From Pontibacter korlensis (GTDB lineage Bacteria; Bacteroidota; Bacteroidia; Cytophagales; Hymenobacteraceae): a stretch of DNA of 64,000 nt. This document shows, piece after piece, positions 35,105-42,509 of the stretch. Location of the stretch: the NCBI RefSeq assembly GCF_000973725.1, contig NZ_CP009621.1:5077001-5141000 (forward strand). The letters run 5' to 3'. The position numbers were made by a program, and so were the translations under genes. Position 1 is the first letter of the stretch. Each line of letters begins with the position of its first letter. The notes below the pieces were generated by a model. It saw only the letters and a program-made list of their open reading frames with translations, made no database searches and was not told the DNA's origin.

Positions 35105-36148
35105 ATGAAGCATACATTGCTACTGATTTTATTTCTTTGTTTAATAACAGGCGGGTTAGCTGCTCAAACAAAGCCCATAAACGAGGCAAATTTTATTTTA
35201 ATAGGCGGTATAGAGCAGTGGGTAACGATCAGCGGGGATGACAGGGACAAACCTGTCATCCTGTTTCTGCATGGAGGGCCGGGCAGCACCATGAGCCAAT
35301 ACGATGACGCCATCTATGGATACTGGAAAAAGGACTTCGTGCTGGTCTACTGGGACCAGCGGGGAGCAGGAAGAACCTTTGGCCGTAATGCACCTGAGAC
35401 TATAACTGAGGATTACTGGATTGAAAACCCACTGACCATCGAGCGCATGACAGCTGATGGGATTGAGCTTTCTGAGTATCTGATCAAACACCTCGGTAAG
35501 CGAAAAATAAATCTTGTAGGAACCTCCTGGGGATCGGTGCTGGGAGCCAATATGGCCCTGAAGCGCCCAGAACTTTTCGCAGTCTATATAGGCCATTCAC
35601 AAATAGTCAATGGGGAAGAAGGGTTCCGGCATGCCTTCAATAAAGTCTCCAAGCTGGCTCAGACCGCCAACGACCAGGAGTCGTTAGACAAGCTGGCGGC
35701 CTTAGGCCCTCCTCCTTATGGTGACGCCAGAAAATCGGGCCAGCTCATGCGCATTATCAAAAAGTATGAGCGGGAGAACTCAACACCTGCCCCTGCCACC
35801 TGGTGGAAGGTGGCGAGCGAATACGACAATGAGAAAGATGCCAATGACAGGTATAACGGAGACGATTATTCCTTTCTATACTTTGCCGGCCATAAAGCGA
35901 TGGGAATTAATTCTATGGAGGCAGGTGTGAACTTTATGAAGGATGGGCTGCGCTATAAGATCCCGGTGTACTTTATTCAGGGTGAGGAAGATATCCTTAC
36001 CGCTCCAGAGCTTACCAAGGCATATTTTGATAAAGTGAAAGCTCCTAAGAAAGAATTCGTGCTTGTGCCGGGTGCTGCGCACGGGCATACCCCGGCAGTG
36101 ATTGACGCTCAGTATAAGGCTGTAAAAAAGACCTTAAACCTCCGTTAG
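35105..36148 (+). CDS. Secreted alpha/beta hydrolase, proline iminopeptidase-like (S33)
   Basis: 347 residues with a signal peptide (LLILFLCLITGGLAAQ, cleavage near 20). The oxyanion motif HGGPG (56-60) and the loop VYWDQRGAGRTFG are typical of S33 proline iminopeptidases. The nucleophile is S141 in GTSWGS and the terminal His is in AAHGHTP; an Asp in QGEEDILTAPE completes the triad. Unlike cytoplasmic S33 enzymes it is exported. It lies between tRNA-Pro and a tRNA-like fragment, which would fit an acquired gene, although its composition is ordinary. Confidence 0.85.
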   Translation: MKHTLLLILFLCLITGGLAAQTKPINEANFILIGGIEQWVTISGDDRDKPVILFLHGGPGSTMSQYDDAIYGYWKKDFVLVYWDQRGAGRTFGRNAPETITEDYWIENPLTIERMTADGIELSEYLIKHLGKRKINLVGTSWGSVLGANMALKRPELFAVYIGHSQIVNGEEGFRHAFNKVSKLAQTANDQESLDKLAALGPPPYGDARKSGQLMRIIKKYERENSTPAPATWWKVASEYDNEKDANDRYNGDDYSFLYFAGHKAMGINSMEAGVNFMKDGLRYKIPVYFIQGEEDILTAPELTKAYFDKVKAPKKEFVLVPGAAHGHTPAVIDAQYKAVKKTLNLR

Positions 36149-36647
36149 TAAACTATATATCAACAGTAGAAATCGTTTACAACCACAACAGTAAAGCTGC
36201 TATGCCAGCTTATTGCCTAGAAAGATAAAACTACCTTGTGTCACTTCCTGCAACAGTAGCGTTTGCGTGAGAATCTGCTTCAGCTGCAGTCAAAAAAATC
36301 AAAATTTCAACAAGAATCAAACATATCACCAACGTATTAGAGGCATTTTAGAAAGTATAAACTGTTGATATATGTTATTTAATTTCGCCGCTCCGGCAAA
36401 GTAAAAGCCCTCTGCAAAAGCAGGGGGCTTTTATGCTATTACCAAACTTTCTCGCTTTTCAGCTGCAAACACAATTCTGTTTACCTTTCTGGGTTTGCTC
36501 CGTATGTGTAAAGCTTTAGAGGCATATTTGTATATCACTCTTTATATATAGTACCCTGTACCTTCACTTACATTTCTTACCTTTATCTTAAGGATAAGTT
36601 TAACCCAATCAGGGTACTCAAAAAAAGTATAACACCAACACTTTTGT
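36149..36647. other. 499-bp intergenic stretch holding a tRNA-like 3' end and an orphan terminator
   Basis: No coding frame recognised. TTTCGCCGCTCCGGCA (36383-36398) looks like the T-arm end and acceptor 3' half of a tRNA (a tRNA-Leu would have GCCGGAG as its 5' half), but no complementary 5' half was seen nearby. It is followed at 36403-36432 by a strong hairpin. The leader and promoter of rsbR must lie in the last part. Confidence 0.45.
36403..36432 (+). terminator. Orphan terminator hairpin
   Basis: AAAAGCCCTCTGC (36403-36415) pairs with GCAGGGGGCTTTT (36420-36432), one G-T pair, loop AAAA. It lies 255 bases after the hydrolase gene. Confidence 0.75.
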
Positions 36648-37523
36648 ATGAACACAATAGCGCAATTATTACAACATAATAAGAAAGAAATATTAGAGAT
36701 ATGGATACAAAACCAACTTGCAGATGCGTCGCTTCGCGATGACCTTATCTCAAACGATGAAATCCGCCGACAGTCTGATGAGTTGCTAAATGGCCTTGAC
36801 CGTGCGACAGCGAGCGGTAATATTGATAATATTTACGCTCCAGAATATGAGCAGGTAACCGAGATTTTAACTGATATCTCCATTACCCGTGCTCGACAAG
36901 GTTTTAGCCCACGCGAGACAGGTATGTATGTACTAAGCCTGAAAAAGGCCATTAGCCAGGTGCTGGAGGAGAAGTATAGTGGACAGCCAGAAGAACTATA
37001 CAAAGCGCTGATCGCTGCCACAAACCTCCTCGACAACCTAAGCATGGTCACTTTCGACACGTTTATCAAGGGTCGTGAGGAGGTGATCCTTCGCCAGACA
37101 GACGAGATAAACGAAATCTCTACTCCGGTTATTCGTGTATGGGAAGGTATCCTGGCCCTACCAATCATCGGTACGCTCGACAGCGCCCGCACACAAATTG
37201 TAATGGAGAACCTGCTGCAGGAGATCGTGAACACCGGCAGTAGCATTGCCATATTAGACATTTCCGGTGTACCGGCAGTAGATTCGCTCGTGGCCCAGCA
37301 CCTGATCAAAACTGTAAGTGCTACCCGGCTGATGGGTGCTGAGTGTATCATCAGCGGTATACGCGCTGAAATTGCCCAAACCATTGTGCATTTGGGTATT
37401 GATCTTAGCAATATCAAAACGAAAGCCAGCCTTGCCAGCGCACTGCAGCTAGCTTTTAGCATGCGCAGCGTAGAGGTGAGAAAAATCAACAAGAGCACAA
37501 CAGGCTTTAACCTGAGCCGATAG
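36648..37523 (+). CDS. RsbR-like stressosome scaffold/sensor protein
   Basis: 291 residues: an N-terminal RsbRD-like helical domain (about 1-150) followed by a linker and a C-terminal STAS domain (about 160-275). STAS motifs LPIIGTLDSARTQIVMENLL and ILDISGVPAVDSLVAQHLI align with the B. subtilis RsbRA phosphosites T171 and T205; both are Ser here (S179 and S213). GIRAEIAQTIVHLGIDLS is the strongly conserved STAS C-terminal helix. RsbR proteins form the outer turrets of the stressosome and sense the signal. First gene of a five-gene operon. Confidence 0.9.
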   Translation: MNTIAQLLQHNKKEILEIWIQNQLADASLRDDLISNDEIRRQSDELLNGLDRATASGNIDNIYAPEYEQVTEILTDISITRARQGFSPRETGMYVLSLKKAISQVLEEKYSGQPEELYKALIAATNLLDNLSMVTFDTFIKGREEVILRQTDEINEISTPVIRVWEGILALPIIGTLDSARTQIVMENLLQEIVNTGSSIAILDISGVPAVDSLVAQHLIKTVSATRLMGAECIISGIRAEIAQTIVHLGIDLSNIKTKASLASALQLAFSMRSVEVRKINKSTTGFNLSR

Positions 37524-37532
37524 TAAAATAAA

Positions 37533-37943
37533 ATGGATAGAATTCCGATTCTGAAGATGGGGCCGTTCCTACTTGTAACCATACAGGTAGATTTGTACGA
37601 CCGGCTAGCCCTGACCCTGGAAAACGACCTTATTGGCATGGTAAGCAAAACAGGGGCAAGAGGCGTTCTCATTGATATATCAGCAGTAAGTATAGTAGAT
37701 TCCTTTATGGGACGCATTCTGGGCAACATTGCCTCTATGTCTCGGATAATGGATGCTGAAACAGTTGTGGTGGGCATGCAACCTGCCGTAGCTATCACAT
37801 TGGTAGAGCTTGGCCTTACCCTTCAGGGCGTGTACACTGCCCTTGATGTGGAGAAAGGCATGGAGCTCTTGCAAGATAAGATAGGCATCTTGGAAGATTC
37901 CGAAAAAGACGAAGAGGAGGACCCGGATGATCGTAATGACTAA
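37533..37943 (+). CDS. RsbS-like stressosome core protein (STAS domain)
   Basis: 136 residues, almost entirely a STAS domain: IPILKMGPFLLVTIQVDLYD, GVLIDISAVSIVDSFMGRIL and TVVVGMQPAVAITLVELGL. S57 in IVDSF corresponds to the RsbS phosphosite S59 of B. subtilis, whose phosphorylation by RsbT releases RsbT from the complex. An acidic tail (EDSEKDEEEDPDDRND) is added at the C-terminus and is not normal for RsbS. It begins nine bases after rsbR and overlaps the RsbT-like gene by 17 bases. Confidence 0.9.
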   Translation: MDRIPILKMGPFLLVTIQVDLYDRLALTLENDLIGMVSKTGARGVLIDISAVSIVDSFMGRILGNIASMSRIMDAETVVVGMQPAVAITLVELGLTLQGVYTALDVEKGMELLQDKIGILEDSEKDEEEDPDDRND

Positions 37944-38340
37944 AGACACGATGCAAATCGTGCGGGAGCAGGATGTAGTGCCTTTCCGGAACCGAGTGCG
38001 GGAGCTTAGTACCAAAATTGGCATGAGCCTGGTAAACCAGACCAAGCTGATAACTGCTGCCAGCGAACTGGTGCGGAATATGCTCAAGTATGCCAATGGC
38101 GGAAAAGTAATGCTGGAAACCATCAGTAAAAATGCGCAGTCTGGCATAAGGCTGGTTTTTATTGATAAGGGCCCAGGTATTGCAGACGTGCAACAGGCTA
38201 TGCGCGACGGCTTCTCTACAGGAAAAAGCCTTGGACTCGGATTACCGGGGGCAAAACGCCTGGTGAACGAGTTCGACATTAAAAGCACACCGGGAGAAGG
38301 CACTACTGTAACCATAATACACTGGAAGCATGGACGTTAA
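37927..38340 (+). CDS. RsbT-like serine kinase/switch protein
   Basis: 137 residues, a GHKL ATPase: N-box ASELVRNMLKYANGGK, G1 DKGPGI, and G2 GFSTGKSLGLGLPGAKRLVN, very close to B. subtilis RsbT (GFSTSGGLGAGLPGVKRL). RsbT phosphorylates RsbR and RsbS and then leaves to activate a downstream partner, RsbU in Bacillus. RsbU is absent here. The start may be 37927 or the ATG nine bases later. The 3' end overlaps the next gene by 11 bases. Confidence 0.92.
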   Translation: MIVMTKDTMQIVREQDVVPFRNRVRELSTKIGMSLVNQTKLITAASELVRNMLKYANGGKVMLETISKNAQSGIRLVFIDKGPGIADVQQAMRDGFSTGKSLGLGLPGAKRLVNEFDIKSTPGEGTTVTIIHWKHGR

Positions 38341-39370
38341 TCAGCACCAACGTTTTCTGATACCGGATAAATCGTATGCCAATATTGCCAAGCGTGATAT
38401 TACAAGCATTGCAGAACGTATGGGCATGTCTGCAAACGAGGTGGGGAAGCTAAACATTGTTGTGTCGGAGATGGTGTCTAACCTATCTAAACACGCGGCA
38501 CAGGGTGGTGAGTTGCTGGTCCGTTCGCTAGGGTTACCTACAGAAGGTATTGAAGTAATTTGCCTCGATAACGGCCCCGGTATGTCTGACCCTGTAAAGA
38601 TGCAGGAAGACGGCGTCTCCACATTTGGAACAGCTGGGGAAGGCCTGGGTGCCATCAAAAGGCAATCGGATGTTTTTGACCTGTACTCGCAGCAGGGGGT
38701 TGGCACGGTTATACTTTCCAGAATTCTTAAACACAGCAAGGCAGCTACTGCACCACAGGCTGAAAAATCTCACGAAGTTGGTTACGTGCTGGTACCTAAA
38801 CCCAAGGAGACCCTCTGTGGAGATGGATTGGCCATAATAGAAAAGGGTAAGGAATTGTACCTGCTGGCACTGGACGGATTAGGACACGGCCTAAACGCAC
38901 ATGAGGCTGCACAACTGGCCGTGCAAGTATATACTTCCTCTCCTTCCCTACTACCTGCTGATGCATTGCGCCACATCCACCATAGTATAAAGCGAACACG
39001 GGGCGCTGTAGGCTTTGTGGCCAACATAAGTGCCAATAACTGGCGCATGAGCTACTGTGGCATTGGCAATATAGCCGGCAAGTTATACGCTCCTGATTCA
39101 TCGTACGGTAACAATCCGTATAAGAACATGATTTCTTACAACGGCATACTAGGACACAACATACCTACCACTCTAAACAACCAGGAACTGGAATGGGGAA
39201 GACACCGCACAATCGTGCTCCACTCCGATGGCCTGAAGTCAAGATGGGACCTGAGCAAGTACCAGTCACTGAACCGCTGTTTGCCAACCACTGTGGCTGC
39301 CCTGCTTTACAAGGACAACAGCCGCCAAACCGATGACACCCTGGTGGTAGTTTGCCGAAGTAGACCATAA
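38330..39370 (+). CDS. GHKL ATPase fused to a SpoIIE/RsbX-like phosphatase
   Basis: 346 residues. The N-terminal half (about 1-130) is an RsbW/RsbT-type ATPase (SEMVSNLSKHAAQGGELLV, CLDNGPGMSD, GTAGEGLGAIKRQSDVFD). The C-terminal half (about 145-345) is a PP2C-like phosphatase of the SpoIIE/RsbX kind (GDGLAIIEKGKELYLLALDG, LGHGLNAHEAAQLAVQ, TIVLHSDGLKSRWDLS, TDDTLVVVC). RsbX dephosphorylates stressosome proteins to reset them, so this fusion probably does that, with its own ATPase domain as partner-binding module. Confidence 0.88.
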   Translation: MDVNQHQRFLIPDKSYANIAKRDITSIAERMGMSANEVGKLNIVVSEMVSNLSKHAAQGGELLVRSLGLPTEGIEVICLDNGPGMSDPVKMQEDGVSTFGTAGEGLGAIKRQSDVFDLYSQQGVGTVILSRILKHSKAATAPQAEKSHEVGYVLVPKPKETLCGDGLAIIEKGKELYLLALDGLGHGLNAHEAAQLAVQVYTSSPSLLPADALRHIHHSIKRTRGAVGFVANISANNWRMSYCGIGNIAGKLYAPDSSYGNNPYKNMISYNGILGHNIPTTLNNQELEWGRHRTIVLHSDGLKSRWDLSKYQSLNRCLPTTVAALLYKDNSRQTDDTLVVVCRSRP

Positions 39371-39376
39371 TTTCCC

Positions 39377-40732
39377 ATGCAGCGAAGCATTCTTAAAATA
39401 GACGTTAATAACGAACTAGACGTAGTGTTAGCCTACAAGCGAGCCATGCAGCTCTCAGAGCGGTTGGGCATGCAGCAGGCAAACCAAACAAAATTTGCAA
39501 CGGCTGTCTCGGAGATATGTCGCAACGTAATAGAGTATGTGGGCAACGGCACTATACAGTATAGCCTGACGGAGGTATCTGGCTACAAATACCTGGAGGC
39601 GCTTGTAACTGATCGTGGACGCGGCATTGGCAACCTGGAACTCATACTTGCCCGCACCGACTATAACAACAATGGCTCCCGTGGTACCGGCATCATCAAT
39701 TCCAAAAAGCTGGTGGACCTGTTTGAGATCGAAAGTGATTCTGAACGTGGTACCCGGGTAAGGCTGGGCAAGAGACTTTCCCAAACAGGGCCTACCGTTA
39801 CCTACCATGCACTTGAAAAATGGGTTGAGGAATTTAATCATGAGTCGGATATATCGCCCTATGCCGAAATAAAACGCCAAAACATGCAGCTTCTGGAGGT
39901 ACTGGAGCAACTTCGAATGCGAAACCTGGAGGCAGAACAACAGTTGCAGGAGATCCGTCGTCTGAACACGCAGCTGCAGCAGTCGAACCACGATGTTAGC
40001 CAACTACTGGAGGAGCGCGAGAAGAAGAACCATATGCTACAGGAGATAAACCAAAGCCTAGACGCCTTTGCCCATACTGTATCGCATGATTTGCGTGCGC
40101 CGCTGCAAAATATAAATGGTATTACCACTGCTCTGGAAGCCTGCCTGGAAGCCGGACAGTTTGAGGAGGCAAACTTTGTGTTGCCAATGCTGCGACAGCA
40201 AACTCAGAAGATGGACCGCCTGATTACCGGCATACTTGCCTACTCACTGGCCGGGCATCACAACCTGCCCAAAAAAGCCCTCGACCTGCAAGTGTTGCTG
40301 CACCAGGTTATCTCCTCGCTAAATGTGCCAGCCTCTTTCGTGATAGAAGTACAAGATGATTTACCCGTTTTGTATACTCAGGAAGTATACTTGTACCAGG
40401 TGTTCAGCAACCTTATAGGTAACGCTATAAAGTATCACGATCGGCCAGAGCAGGCACATCTGCAGGTAAGCTATACGTTGGGTAGCGATTGGCTGTACTT
40501 CACTGTAATAGACAACGGCCCTGGCGTAGCCCCCGAGCTTCAGCAGCAAATCTTCGATATGTATGAAACAGGGCAGTCTTTCCCACAGGCAGATAGCTCC
40601 GGACTAGGGCTCTCTATTGTACGCAAAATCATAGAGGAAAAAGGTGGCAAAGTATGGGTGGAGTCTGAAGGGCGCGGCAGTCGCTTTTCTTTTACCTGGC
40701 CTAAGGCTGAGCTGATACAGGAAGGCTTATAA
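39377..40732 (+). CDS. RsbT-like ATPase fused to a histidine kinase
   Basis: 451 residues with two GHKL ATPase domains. The first (about 1-135) is RsbT/RsbW-like: ATAVSEICRNVIEYVG, TDRGRGIGNL, GSRGTGIINSKKLVDLF. A coiled coil (about 165-228) follows, then HisKA with H237 in TVSHDLRAPLQNINGI, and a full HATPase (SNLIGNAIKYHD, DNGPGVAPE, SGLGLSIVRKIIEEKGG). No membrane segment or PAS domain is present, so the signal probably arrives through the N-terminal ATPase from the stressosome. It is the last gene of the operon and the best candidate for its output. Confidence 0.88.
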   Translation: MQRSILKIDVNNELDVVLAYKRAMQLSERLGMQQANQTKFATAVSEICRNVIEYVGNGTIQYSLTEVSGYKYLEALVTDRGRGIGNLELILARTDYNNNGSRGTGIINSKKLVDLFEIESDSERGTRVRLGKRLSQTGPTVTYHALEKWVEEFNHESDISPYAEIKRQNMQLLEVLEQLRMRNLEAEQQLQEIRRLNTQLQQSNHDVSQLLEEREKKNHMLQEINQSLDAFAHTVSHDLRAPLQNINGITTALEACLEAGQFEEANFVLPMLRQQTQKMDRLITGILAYSLAGHHNLPKKALDLQVLLHQVISSLNVPASFVIEVQDDLPVLYTQEVYLYQVFSNLIGNAIKYHDRPEQAHLQVSYTLGSDWLYFTVIDNGPGVAPELQQQIFDMYETGQSFPQADSSGLGLSIVRKIIEEKGGKVWVESEGRGSRFSFTWPKAELIQEGL

Positions 40733-40733
40733 A

Positions 40734-40768
40734 CAAAGGAGGTGCTGTTTGTGGCAGCACCTCCTTTG
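40734..40768. terminator. Bidirectional terminator between the stressosome operon and a response regulator
   Basis: Perfect 14-bp stem, 40734-40747 with 40755-40768, loop TTTGTGG. It lies between two converging genes only 40 bases apart. Confidence 0.9.
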
Positions 40769-40771
40769 ATT

Positions 40772-41221
40772 TTATTTTACTTTGCTAAAGAACTCCGTCA
40801 TAATTTCGTGTACATCATGCTTTGTCAGTGCCTTAGAGAAGTGTTTTTTCACTTTTCGGAAGGATTTCAGCCTCTCCAGGTCATAAAAGCTAGCAGAGGA
40901 AGTAAGCATAAGTATAATCACAGGATTTACCTCATCTGTAGATAGCTTATGGTACTCCTCCAAAAACGAGAACCCGTCCATAACAGGCATCTTGATATCC
41001 AGAAACACCAGGTCCGGTCGCTTATACTCTGCACTAGCCCCTAGCCCTTCTGATTTGGCCAGATAATTAAGCGCCTCTTTACCATTTTTAAGAGTTTTTA
41101 TCTCTCTTGCTAACTGCATCTCCTTCAATAACCGCTCGTTCAGGTAGTTAGTAGTATCGTCGTCGTCTACTAGTAACACCAGATCAAGAGGGTATCCGTA
41201 AGGCTTCATCAAACCGCTCAT
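40772..41221 (-). CDS. Single-domain response regulator (CheY-like)
   Basis: 149 residues, one receiver domain without an output domain: VLLVDDDDTTNYLNERLL, phosphorylation site in PDLVFLDIKMPVMDGFSFLE, then PVIILMLTSSASFYDLERLK. In canonical receivers a Lys follows this in a KP motif; here the region reads VKKHFSKALTKHD, so the KP motif is replaced by KA. The start may be 41221 or Met5 at 41209. Its 3' end faces the histidine kinase of the stressosome operon 40 bases away, which suggests it receives that phosphate, but this is inferred from position only. Confidence 0.9.
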   Translation of the reverse strand: MSGLMKPYGYPLDLVLLVDDDDTTNYLNERLLKEMQLAREIKTLKNGKEALNYLAKSEGLGASAEYKRPDLVFLDIKMPVMDGFSFLEEYHKLSTDEVNPVIILMLTSSASFYDLERLKSFRKVKKHFSKALTKHDVHEIMTEFFSKVK

Positions 41222-41578
41222 ACTGCCTTATATCCTTTCAAAGTTTAGCCTGCCGTCAACATAAAAACAGTAAATACAGGCGATATTATTTATCTTTTGC
41301 GAAGATCGCATAACCCTTGTTAATATCAAACACTGGTTTTTCAAAAAGGGGAATTAATGATATATATCACTTTTATCGCATTAGTTCTTTGTTGTAAACA
41401 CAGCCTTTAGCAAAAGAGTAAATTCAGCAAGAACAGCACCTGCCAACGCAAGAATTCTGTAGCTACAGCTGCCCCATTCCTACTGCATTTTGTAGTCACG
41501 CACACATCTTTTTGGGCTTAATAAGAGTAGTATGGTTATGTGCCTACTTGGCTAGATCTTAAAAAAAGCATTTATACT
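41222..41578. other. 357-bp spacer between divergent genes
   Basis: No coding frame recognised. TGATATATATCA (41358-41369) is a perfect 12-bp palindrome in an AT-rich stretch, possibly an operator. Promoters for the response regulator (minus) and the next gene (plus) must lie here. Confidence 0.4.
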
Positions 41579-41875
41579 ATGGATCATTACCCTTTAAAAC
41601 CAGAACATATGCGAGCACCGGCTCATCTTACCAAAGGCGAGGTACAGAAAAGTCTGGATGAGCTGGATAGTAAGATAAAAACGCTGCGCGCACGTGCTAA
41701 TGCTACCACTTCAGACTCTAATCATACGTATCACGAGCATATTGCAGGATTGGAGAAAAAGCGAGAGCTAATAGCCAGCAAAATGAAAGACGCAGATGAT
41801 GACCAATCTACATGGCAGGATTTACGCAACGGCCTGGACAGCCTGAAAAAAGATTTAGATAACCTGTTTAAATAA
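41579..41875 (+). CDS. Small coiled-coil protein of unknown function
   Basis: 98 residues from the ATG at 41579 (a GTG at 41540 adds 13 codons of less typical sequence). It is charged and helical: HLTKGEVQKSLDELDSKIKT followed by ARANATTSDSN and a second helix EHIAGLEKKRELIASKMKDA, ending LRNGLDSLKKDLDNLF. It resembles small Sll1863-type stress proteins in layout, but I do not recognise a specific family. A strong terminator follows three bases after the stop, supporting a real gene. Confidence 0.65.
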   Translation: MDHYPLKPEHMRAPAHLTKGEVQKSLDELDSKIKTLRARANATTSDSNHTYHEHIAGLEKKRELIASKMKDADDDQSTWQDLRNGLDSLKKDLDNLFK

Positions 41876-41877
41876 GT

Positions 41878-41913
41878 AAAAAAGCCTGTGCCGTATAGAG
41901 CACAGGCTTTTTT
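41878..41913 (+). terminator. Terminator after the coiled-coil gene
   Basis: Perfect 14-bp stem, 41878-41891 with 41900-41913, and T-tail within the second arm. Confidence 0.9.
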
Positions 41914-42438
41914 GTTCTATTTTTTATCCTGCTGTTGTCCCACGGAAGCACATCCAGGTAAAGCGCTTAATCACGAACTTAAGGTAATGACCGAAAAATT
42001 ACCTGTCCGATTACCTACCGAAACACGAAAATCGGAGAAGCCTGTATTCTGGTTCACATCTATTCCGCTTGTTAAGTTATAGCTTACAGGTGTACCCGCA
42101 AGTCTCCTCCCATCCATTATTCTCTTCCTGTAGCAGCTCTGTGAAGTTGTTATTTAAAGTGCCTTTTACTTTTCACGCCACTCCTTATCTGCAGTTTCGC
42201 CATACTCTTCAGGAGATGAGTTCTTGGGTTAGCAGGCAAAAAAAGTCCACTTTATTAGAGCCTCTATAGCCTTTGAACTAGTTTCTTGATGCTGTTCGGC
42301 AACTCCAAGATTTTAGTAATTTTATTATATTTTTTACTTAAAAAGAAACATTTGCTATAAAATATCAGTTGAAGAGATTATAGCGAAAATATTTGTAAGA
42401 AAAGATTACGCTTCTAATTTCCTCTAATGGATTTTTGG
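41914..42438. other. 525-bp stretch without a supported gene
   Basis: Short frames on both strands only. A 48-codon minus-strand frame (41971-42117) has a natural-looking composition but no start signals or recognised family. The last 130 bases before the subtilase promoter are AT-rich. Confidence 0.4.
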
Positions 42439-42446
42439 TACTTTTG
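42439..42446 (+). promoter_or_regulatory. -7 promoter element (TACTTTTG) of the subtilase gene
   Basis: TACTTTTG fits TAnnTTTG. The transcript would start near 42451, giving a leader of about 58 bases to the preferred ATG at 42510. No good -33 element was seen. Confidence 0.5.
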
Positions 42447-42509
42447 CAGTACCCGTCCATGAAATGCTCTAATTCAAAGTCGTACACTCAAGGATATTAT
42501 ATTGAGCAA

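Noticed and set aside
41971..42117. 48-codon minus-strand frame ending in NTGFSDFRVSVGNRTGNFSV
   Set aside because: Natural-looking composition but short, no recognised family, no promoter box, and no overlap with a known gene. Could be a relic, but not supportable as a gene.
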